Of a stretch of 11,144 nt of DNA, positions 6,601-11,144 are shown piece by piece (within the stretch, counting starts at the first letter, position 1; the number at the start of each line of letters is the position of its first letter). The translations under genes and the position numbers were made by a program. Origin of the DNA: Erythrobacter sp. 34-65-8 (GTDB lineage Bacteria; Pseudomonadota; Alphaproteobacteria; Sphingomonadales; Sphingomonadaceae). The stretch covers positions 1 to 11,144 of the forward strand of contig NCJP01000028.1 in the NCBI GenBank assembly GCA_002278985.1, given 5' to 3'. Under the pieces are notes generated by a model that did no database searches, was not told the origin of the DNA, and was given only the letters and a program-made list of their open reading frames with translations.

Positions 6601-8460
6601 GTGTTCGGCAATGGTATGCTGCTGTCGAAATCGATCCTGCTGGTCGCGGCATTCGACCATCGTCACATCTTCATCGATCCTGATCCCGACGCGGCGGCCA
6701 GCTGGAAAGAGCGCAGCCGCATGTTCGCCCTGCCCCGCTCGAGCTGGGACGACTATGACAAGTCGCTCATTTCCAGGGGCGGCGGTGTCTGGCCGCGCAG
6801 CGCCAAGACGATCAAGCTGCCCAAGGCGGCGGCGGCGGCACTCGGGCTGGAGCCGGGCGACTACGAACCCGACACGCTGATTTCCGCCATTCTCAGGGCA
6901 CCGGTCGACCTGCTGTGGTTCGGCGGCATCGGCACCTATGTGAAGGCCAGCCATGAAAACAACGTCGCTGTCGGCGATCCGGCCAACGATGCCCTTCGGG
7001 TCGATGCGGCTGACGTGCGCGCAAAGGTGATCGGGGAAGGCGCGAACCTGGGCGTGACCCAGGCCGCGCGGATCGAATTCGCCCTCAGCGCCAACGGGCG
7101 GATCAATACCGACTTCATCGACAATTCGGCCGGGGTCGATTGTTCCGACAACGAGGTCAACATCAAGATCGCGCTCGCCGCCGCAAAACGCGCCGGCAAA
7201 CTGTCCGAAAAGGCACGGATCAAGCTGCTCGCGGAAATGACCGACGAAGTGGCCGCGATCGTGCTCGAGGACAACCGGTTGCAGGCACTGGCGCTGTCGA
7301 TCGCGGAAACCGGCGGGCCGCGTGCGATGGCTGCGCAGATGCACCTGATCGACACGCTTGAAGCGGGCGGCAACCTCGACCGGCGGACCGAAGGACTGGC
7401 CGACAACCAGACCCTGCAGCGGCGGGCGGCAGACGGCCAAGGGTTGACCAGGCCGGAGCTTGCGGTGCTGCTTTCGTCGTCCAAGCTGGTCCTGCAGGAT
7501 GCAATCGAAACGAGCACTTTGCCGGATGATCCGGCGCTCGAAAGCACTCTGTTCGGTGCCTTCCCGGCCCCGATGCGGAGCAAGTTCAAGGCACAGATTG
7601 CCAGCCACCGCCTGCGGCGCGAGATCATCGCCACCAAGCTGGCCAACCGCATCGTCAACCGGCTGGGGATCATCCATCCGTTCGAGCTGGCGGAAGAAGA
7701 AGGGGTCGATCTGAGCCAGGTTGCCGCCGCCTTCGTGACGGTCGAATCGCTGTTCGGACTCGACCAGCTGTGGTCGTCACTGGAAACGACCGCCATGCCC
7801 GAGGCAGCACGGCTCATGCTGTTCGACCGGCTCGCCGCTGCGGTGGGCAACCTGATGTCGGATGTCCTGCGCACCGCGGCCGGGCAGGTCGCGCCGAGCC
7901 GGATGATTGCCGACCTGGGCAAGGGCGTGCGCATTCTGGCCGAAGCGACAGACGGCCTGCTGTCGGCCGAATCGAAAACCCAGTCCAAGCGGTTGCGCGA
8001 CCATTTCTCCGCCAGCGGCGCCCCCGAACGGCTGGCGGCACAAGTGGCGCTGCTCTACGACTGCGATGGCTCGGTGGGCCTGGCGCGGCTGGCGCAGGAG
8101 ACCGGCATTGATCCGGTCGCACTTACCCGCGGCTTTACCTCCCTTGGCGCGGCGCTCGGGCTCGACTGGGCCCAGTCGACTGCCGCTCTGATGAACCCGT
8201 CCGACGTGTGGGAACGGCTGCTGGTGGACGGGCTGGCGCGCGACTTCCAGCAGATGCGGCTCGACCTGCTGCGGCGGCTGGCCGCTCGCAAGGGTGCCAG
8301 GAAGGACCTGGCCGAAGCGGTCGCCCGCTGGTCCGAAGACCATGGGCCGGCAGTCCGCCAGTTCCGGACAATGGTCAGCCGGGCCCAGTCGCAAACGCCG
8401 GTCGCGCCAGCCATGCTGGCCCAGATCGCCAGCATGGCGCGCAACCTGCTGGTCCGCTGA
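3679..8460 (+). CDS. NAD-specific glutamate dehydrogenase, 180-kDa class
   Basis: A 1593-aa enzyme catalysing L-glutamate + NAD+ + H2O to 2-oxoglutarate + NH4+ + NADH, feeding amino-acid carbon into the TCA cycle. Length and motifs match the bacterial large GDH family (Streptomyces clavuligerus, Pseudomonas aeruginosa GdhB, Caulobacter). The N-terminal half is the regulatory ACT-like region. The catalytic core starts near residue 790: GPVARGGLRWSDR (792-804) with Lys817 (KAQ) and Lys832 (GAKGG). AGCGDMSGDVFGNG (966-979), VIGEGANLG (1117-1125) and NSAGVDCSDNEVN (1149-1161) belong to the core and nucleotide-binding domain, followed by a long helical C-terminus. All expected core motifs are intact, with no frameshift. 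I chose ATG 3679 because GGAG (3667-3670) sits 8 bases before it; ATG 3646, which would add 11 residues, has no ribosome site. The first 35 residues are Ser/Lys-rich and probably disordered. Confidence 0.97.
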   Translation: MASTKGTSPRSSKGRSSTAKPSDALPQRRLAPDHPLAQALAGQMRDAVLPGDTQFNPAELADAAAFLADAAARREPGEPVVRLLSATEGRRMLRIALVNDNQPFLVDSVAATIAAHGIAIDRLVHPVVAVRRSAEGTLEDIGEEAGDGSGLVPESMIYLETDRVDARLRRDLEKALRQALADVHVAVRDWPKLREAMRADAAGMADREAAALLEWLEGGMLTQLGHMTRHRDCSHSALLGVCRRSARDILAEASCDRAFDWFDDPKKGAKRDLLVIKANRISLVHRRVPLDLFIVPVREAGKVTALSIHAGVWTSAALAASPGQVPVLRAHVAALMDKLDLDPSGHAGKSLVHALTALPHDLTIGFASRDIERVSTAMMSLVDRPRPRLALVEAPLARHLFAFVWMPRDLLSTQIRLQIQQLVEQGTGADLLDWSLQVEGSTLAMLRFVLDMRGEREARHDEAALDSQLQTLLRGWGEAVESELALTMEQGRAAAFANRFADAFPTGYRAHYGPREAALDIGRLRDAQLAEGEASRPGPHRAARLFTLPEDHAGELRLKLYEHEGSLPLSDAVPALENFGFRVLEENPTSLAGGKLGTIHDFRLALPAGDTAAPLLERADTIERAIATVLNQQAENDPFNRLVTGTGLSAGEADWLRAFYRYLRQTGMGYTIYTVVDALYRAPQVTRGLIALFRARHEPGFGGGREKAAGEARSAIRQGLARVTAINDDRLLRLYLALIEAILRTNAFAAAGEEALAFKIDSALVPGLPRPVPWREIWVYSRRVEGIHLRSGPVARGGLRWSDRRDDFRTEILGLMKAQRVKNAVIVPTGAKGGFYPKQLPDPAIDRDGWAAEGQASYEVFIRTLLSITDNIVDGKIVHPVDVEINDGEDPYFVVAADKGTARFSDIANAIAEAHDFWLDDAFASGGSNGYDHKAMGITARGAWVSVQRHFLEMGVDVQRDPVRVAGCGDMSGDVFGNGMLLSKSILLVAAFDHRHIFIDPDPDAAASWKERSRMFALPRSSWDDYDKSLISRGGGVWPRSAKTIKLPKAAAAALGLEPGDYEPDTLISAILRAPVDLLWFGGIGTYVKASHENNVAVGDPANDALRVDAADVRAKVIGEGANLGVTQAARIEFALSANGRINTDFIDNSAGVDCSDNEVNIKIALAAAKRAGKLSEKARIKLLAEMTDEVAAIVLEDNRLQALALSIAETGGPRAMAAQMHLIDTLEAGGNLDRRTEGLADNQTLQRRAADGQGLTRPELAVLLSSSKLVLQDAIETSTLPDDPALESTLFGAFPAPMRSKFKAQIASHRLRREIIATKLANRIVNRLGIIHPFELAEEEGVDLSQVAAAFVTVESLFGLDQLWSSLETTAMPEAARLMLFDRLAAAVGNLMSDVLRTAAGQVAPSRMIADLGKGVRILAEATDGLLSAESKTQSKRLRDHFSASGAPERLAAQVALLYDCDGSVGLARLAQETGIDPVALTRGFTSLGAALGLDWAQSTAALMNPSDVWERLLVDGLARDFQQMRLDLLRRLAARKGARKDLAEAVARWSEDHGPAVRQFRTMVSRAQSQTPVAPAMLAQIASMARNLLVR

Positions 8461-8501
8461 ACGCTTGACGGCACGCCGTTTTGCGGCGAACCGCTTGCCC
8501 C

Positions 8502-9737
8502 ATGGACCGGGCAGATGTGATCATAGTGGGAACCGGGCATGGCGGCGCACAGGCTGCCATTGCCCTGCGGCAGGCTGGCTTTGCAGGATCGATCCTGATG
8601 ATCGGCCGCGACAGCGAGCCGCCCTACGAGCGTCCGCCGCTGTCGAAGGAATACTTCGCCGGTGACAAACCGTTCGAGCGGATCTGCATCCGCCCTGTCC
8701 AGTTCTGGGCTGACAAGCAGATCACCCTGCGCCTCCAGACGGAAGTCACCGGCATCGATGCCGCGGCGCACACCCTCACCTTGGGTGACGGCACTGCGCT
8801 TGGCTACGGCAAGCTGATCTGGGCTGCCGGCGGGGACCCGCGCCGCATGTCCTGCCCGGGGGCAGATCTCGGCGGCGTCCATGCCGTGCGCACCCGTGCC
8901 GATGTCGATGCCATGAGCCGCGAGCTGGCCGCTGGCGCGCGAAGGGTCGTGGTTATCGGAGGCGGATACATCGGCCTCGAAGCGGCTGCCGTGCTGCGCA
9001 AGTTCGATTGCGGCGTCACTCTGGTGGAAATGCTGCCGCGCGTGCTCGCCCGGGTTGCCGGGCCGGAACTGAGCGCCTTTTACGAGGCAGAGCACCAGGC
9101 GCACGGGGTGGATCTCCGGCTGGAAACCGGGGTTGATGCGCTGGTGGGCGACAATGGCAAGGTGACCGGCGTCACGCTCTCCACCGGAGAGACCATCCCC
9201 GCCGACATGGTCGTGGTCGGTATCGGCATTATCCCGAGCGTCGGCCCCCTCATTTCCGCCGGAGCGTCCGGGGCCAACGGGATCGATGTCGATGAATATT
9301 GCCGCACCACTCTCGACGATATCTACGCCATTGGTGACTGCGCTGCCCATGCCAGCGCCTATGCCGACGGGGCCGTGATCAGGGTCGAATCGGTCCAGAA
9401 CGCCAACGACATGGCGACCGTTGCGGCAAAGCACATCTGCGGGGAGGAGGTTCCCTACCGGGCCTTCCCGTGGTTCTGGTCGAACCAGTATGACCTCAAG
9501 CTGCAGACGGCCGGGCTGTCGCTGGGATATGACGAAACCGTGGTGCGGGGCGACCCGGCCACGCGGTCGTTCTCGGTGGTCTATCTGAAGCAGGGGCGGG
9601 TGATCGCGCTCGACTGCGTCAACATGACCAAGGATTATGTCCAGGGCCGCAAGCTGGTGGAAGCGCGGGCTGCGCCCGAGCGGGCCTTGCTGGCCGACGC
9701 AGCCGTGCCGCTCAAGGAACTCCTGCCAGCCGGCTGA
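8502..9737 (+). CDS. NAD(P)H-dependent ferredoxin reductase-like flavoprotein
   Basis: A 411-aa FAD/NAD-linked reductase of the putidaredoxin/rhodocoxin reductase group. It passes electrons from NAD(P)H through FAD to a small [2Fe-2S] ferredoxin, usually for a cytochrome P450 or dioxygenase. Visible motifs are the FAD-binding GTGHGG (10-15), YERPPLSKE (42-50), the second Rossmann motif GGGYIGLE (153-160), the second FAD contact YAIGDCA (275-281) and the family C-terminal [13 protein letters not shown] (323-335). No ferredoxin or P450 gene lies in the window, so its partner is encoded elsewhere. ATG 8502 begins just before the FAD motif; TTG 8481 in the same frame is a weaker choice. No clear ribosome site precedes either. 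It lies 41 bases after the glutamate dehydrogenase gene and could be read from the same transcript. Its end overlaps the converging queG gene by 26 bases. Confidence 0.93.
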   Translation: MDRADVIIVGTGHGGAQAAIALRQAGFAGSILMIGRDSEPPYERPPLSKEYFAGDKPFERICIRPVQFWADKQITLRLQTEVTGIDAAAHTLTLGDGTALGYGKLIWAAGGDPRRMSCPGADLGGVHAVRTRADVDAMSRELAAGARRVVVIGGGYIGLEAAAVLRKFDCGVTLVEMLPRVLARVAGPELSAFYEAEHQAHGVDLRLETGVDALVGDNGKVTGVTLSTGETIPADMVVVGIGIIPSVGPLISAGASGANGIDVDEYCRTTLDDIYAIGDCAAHASAYADGAVIRVESVQNANDMATVAAKHICGEEVPYRAFPWFWSNQYDLKLQTAGLSLGYDETVVRGDPATRSFSVVYLKQGRVIALDCVNMTKDYVQGRKLVEARAAPERALLADAAVPLKELLPAG

Positions 9738-10782
9738 GCGCCCAGCGCGCCGCATCTGCGACGGCCGGGTCAGGATCGGCTTGCAGCGCCTGAACCGCGC
9801 CGACCAGTCCCGCATCGCTGCTGTTGCCCGCTGCGTAGAGGCAGTTGCGCACGAACCGGTCGCGCCCGATCCGCTTGATCGGCGTTCCCGAAAACAGGGC
9901 GCGGAACCCCGCATCGTCCAGTGCAAGGAAGTCTGCCAGCCGCGGTGCCACCAGCTCTGCCCGGGGCAGAAAGGCCATGTGTCGGGCGGCCGCATCGGCG
10001 AACTTGTTCCACGGGCAAACGGCCAGGCAATCATCGCAACCGTAGATGCGGTTGCCCAGAGCTGCGCGGAATTCCTCCGGCACCGGCCCCTTGTGCTCGA
10101 TCGTGAGGTAGGAAATGCACCGCCGCGCATCGAGCACATAAGGCCGGGGGAAGGCCTGCGTGGGGCATGCCGTCTGGCAGGCCGTGCACGAACCGCACCG
10201 GTCGGGATGCTCGCTGTCAGGCTGCAGCTCGAGCGTGGTGTAGATCGCGCCGAGAAACAGCCAGCTGCCGTGCGTCTGGCTGACCAGATTGGTGTGCTTG
10301 CCCTGCCAGCCCAGCCCTGCTGCCTGCCCCAGCGGCTTTTCCATCACCGGCGCGGTATCGACGAACACCTTCAGTTGCGCCTCCGGCGCCCGTGCAACCA
10401 GCCACCGGGCCAGCGCCTTCAGGGCCTTCTTGACCGTGTCGTGATAATCGCGCCCCTGGGCATAGACCGAAATCCGCGCCCGGTCCGGTTGCGCTTCCAG
10501 GGCCAGCGGATCATGCGTCGGAGCATAGCTCATGCCCAGCGCAATCACGCTGCGCGCTTCGGGCCACATGGCCTGCGGGCCGCGCCGGACTTCGGCACGA
10601 TCCTCCATCCAGCCCATCGAGCCGTGGTGACCAAGCTGGAGCCACTCGGCCAGGCGGGCAGCGCGGACGGGATCGTCAGCGGCAGGCGCAATCCCGCAAG
10701 CCGCAAACCCGAGCCGGGCCGCCTCCTGCTTGAGTTCACTGGCAAGTTGCCCGGCTACCGCGCTGTTAACCATGTTTGGCAT
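9712..10782 (-). CDS. queG: Epoxyqueuosine reductase QueG
   Basis: A 356-aa cobalamin-dependent iron-sulfur enzyme that reduces epoxyqueuosine to queuosine at the wobble base of GUN-anticodon tRNAs. The core motif [20 protein letters not shown] (141-160) contains Asp142, matching the acid assigned to catalysis in characterised QueG. Two [4Fe-4S] binding sets follow, [12 protein letters not shown] (Cys196, 199, 202, 206) and [10 protein letters not shown] (Cys249, 252, 256), with Cys222 between. A short HEAT-like region forms the C-terminus, as in full-length QueG. ATG at 10782 has GAGGG only 2 bases upstream, while the ATG three codons in (10773) has it 11 bases away; the shorter start is possible. 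No other queuosine-pathway gene is in the window. It converges on and overlaps the ferredoxin-reductase gene and is divergent from the ABC gene. Confidence 0.96.
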   Translation of the reverse strand: MPNMVNSAVAGQLASELKQEAARLGFAACGIAPAADDPVRAARLAEWLQLGHHGSMGWMEDRAEVRRGPQAMWPEARSVIALGMSYAPTHDPLALEAQPDRARISVYAQGRDYHDTVKKALKALARWLVARAPEAQLKVFVDTAPVMEKPLGQAAGLGWQGKHTNLVSQTHGSWLFLGAIYTTLELQPDSEHPDRCGSCTACQTACPTQAFPRPYVLDARRCISYLTIEHKGPVPEEFRAALGNRIYGCDDCLAVCPWNKFADAAARHMAFLPRAELVAPRLADFLALDDAGFRALFSGTPIKRIGRDRFVRNCLYAAGNSSDAGLVGAVQALQADPDPAVADAARWALSRLAGVP

Positions 10783-10810
10783 TGCCCTCGTTCATCGCTC
10801 AAGGTTAACC
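10765..10810. repeat. Two GTTAACC copies flanking the queG/ABC divergent start region
   Basis: GTTAACC occurs at 10765-10771, inside the first codons of queG, and at 10804-10810, where it is part of the perfect palindrome GGTTAACC (10803-10810). The copies are 39 bases apart and lie either side of the short region holding both divergent starts. A shared operator is possible, but 7-base repeats arise by chance and I found no convincing -35/-10 pair on either strand. Confidence 0.3.
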
Positions 10811-10817
10811 GCGCAGC

Positions 10818-11144
10818 ATGGATATGGCGACAGGCGATCTCACCCTTCCCGCAACCGACGGGCGCGCCCTCGCCATCGAGGCGCGCGGGCTGGTCAAGCG
10901 GTTTGACGGGGTGGCGGCGGTCAACGGAGTCGACATCAGCGTGCCGGAAGGCGCGATCTACGGCATTCTCGGCCCCAACGGCGCAGGCAAGACCACCACG
11001 CTGCGGATGCTGCTGGGCATCATCGACCCGGACGAAGGCACCCGCCGGATGCTGGGGCATGACAATCCGCAGGATATCGCGCGGCTGGTGGGCTACCTTC
11101 CCGAGGAACGGGGTCTCTACCCCTCGATGAAAGCCTACGAGGCG
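10818..11144 (+). CDS. ABC transporter ATP-binding subunit, NatA/YhaQ type (partial, 3' end cut)
   Basis: The first 109 residues of an ATPase run to the end of the window without a stop, so the gene continues beyond it. The nucleotide-binding start is clear: LVKRFDGVAAVNGV (25-38) is the usual beginning, with the A-loop aromatic Phe29. Walker A is GPNGAGKTT (52-60), and GYLPEERGLYP occupies the Q-loop position with Glu in place of the usual Gln, as seen in the COG4152 (YhaQ/NatA) branch. These ATPases work with a two-gene export membrane component; for NatA the role is sodium or drug efflux. The substrate here is unknown. I chose ATG 10818; an in-frame ATG at 10824 is also possible and the ribosome site is weak. 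Signature and Walker B motifs lie outside the window. Confidence 0.9.
   Translation, partial: MDMATGDLTLPATDGRALAIEARGLVKRFDGVAAVNGVDISVPEGAIYGILGPNGAGKTTTLRMLLGIIDPDEGTRRMLGHDNPQDIARLVGYLPEERGLYPSMKAYEA

Noticed and set aside
4639..7677. 1012-aa open frame on the minus strand opposite the glutamate dehydrogenase gene
   Set aside because: It lies fully antisense to a gene with all family motifs intact. Its translation is low in family-like structure and it arises from the codon bias of GC-rich DNA.
8468..8488. Possible intrinsic terminator after the glutamate dehydrogenase gene
   Set aside because: The ACGG/CCGT stem with TTTT and a competing CGCCG/CGGCG stem are only 4-5 bp and mutually exclusive, too weak to call.
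8055..10139. 694-aa minus-strand frame spanning the glutamate dehydrogenase end, the ferredoxin reductase and the queG tail
   Set aside because: It is antisense to two well-supported genes and, in its last part, in a different frame from queG. No domain is visible.
10783..10817. Sigma-70-type promoters in the queG/ABC divergent gap
   Set aside because: TTGGCA (10776-10781) has no acceptable -10 partner at 16-18 bases, and the minus strand offers none either.
9637..11130. 497-aa plus-strand frame opposite queG and overlapping the ABC ATPase
   Set aside because: It is antisense to queG, whose cysteine motifs and Asp142 are clear, and out of frame with the ABC Walker A.

Overview
The window is GC-rich, densely packed DNA from a free-living alphaproteobacterium. 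The gene set fits Sphingomonadales (an Erythrobacter-, Novosphingobium- or Sphingomonas-like organism): a large 180-kDa-class NAD-glutamate dehydrogenase, a putidaredoxin-reductase-type flavoprotein, QueG, an MsnO8-type luciferase-like oxidoreductase and short overlapping operon junctions. The taxonomic placement is inferred from gene content and codon style only. I see no transposase, integrase, tRNA, rRNA or CRISPR array, so most of the window reads as core chromosome.

Positions 18-3508 (+) form one tightly packed string of seven genes: a 58-aa two-helix membrane protein, a four-helix membrane protein, a 66-aa Xre-family DNA-binding protein, a 35-aa predicted lipoprotein, an ABHD10-like alpha/beta hydrolase, a secreted tetratricopeptide-repeat protein and a luciferase-like flavin oxidoreductase. 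Three of the junctions are 4-base stop/start overlaps (GTGA or ATGA) and the gaps are 3, 37 and 10 bases, so co-transcription is likely. The membrane protein/Xre/lipoprotein head of this string is the least understood part of the window. The promoter lies upstream of the window.

Positions 3509-3678 are the largest gap, about 170 bases. It holds three inverted repeats in series and a possible 10-codon leader reading frame, just upstream of the NAD-glutamate dehydrogenase gene (3679-8460, +, 1593 aa). That enzyme oxidises glutamate to 2-oxoglutarate and ammonium. It is followed 41 bases later by a NAD(P)H-dependent ferredoxin-reductase-like flavoprotein (8502-9737, +).

The reductase gene runs head-on into queG (9712-10782, -), with a 26-base overlap of their 3' ends. 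QueG carries out the last step of queuosine synthesis for tRNA. Divergent from queG, and cut by the window edge, starts an ABC transporter ATPase gene of the NatA/YhaQ type (10818-11144, +). I found no clear case for a wholly new system. The best candidates for a closer look are the membrane-protein/Xre/lipoprotein cluster and the structured leader in front of the glutamate dehydrogenase gene.
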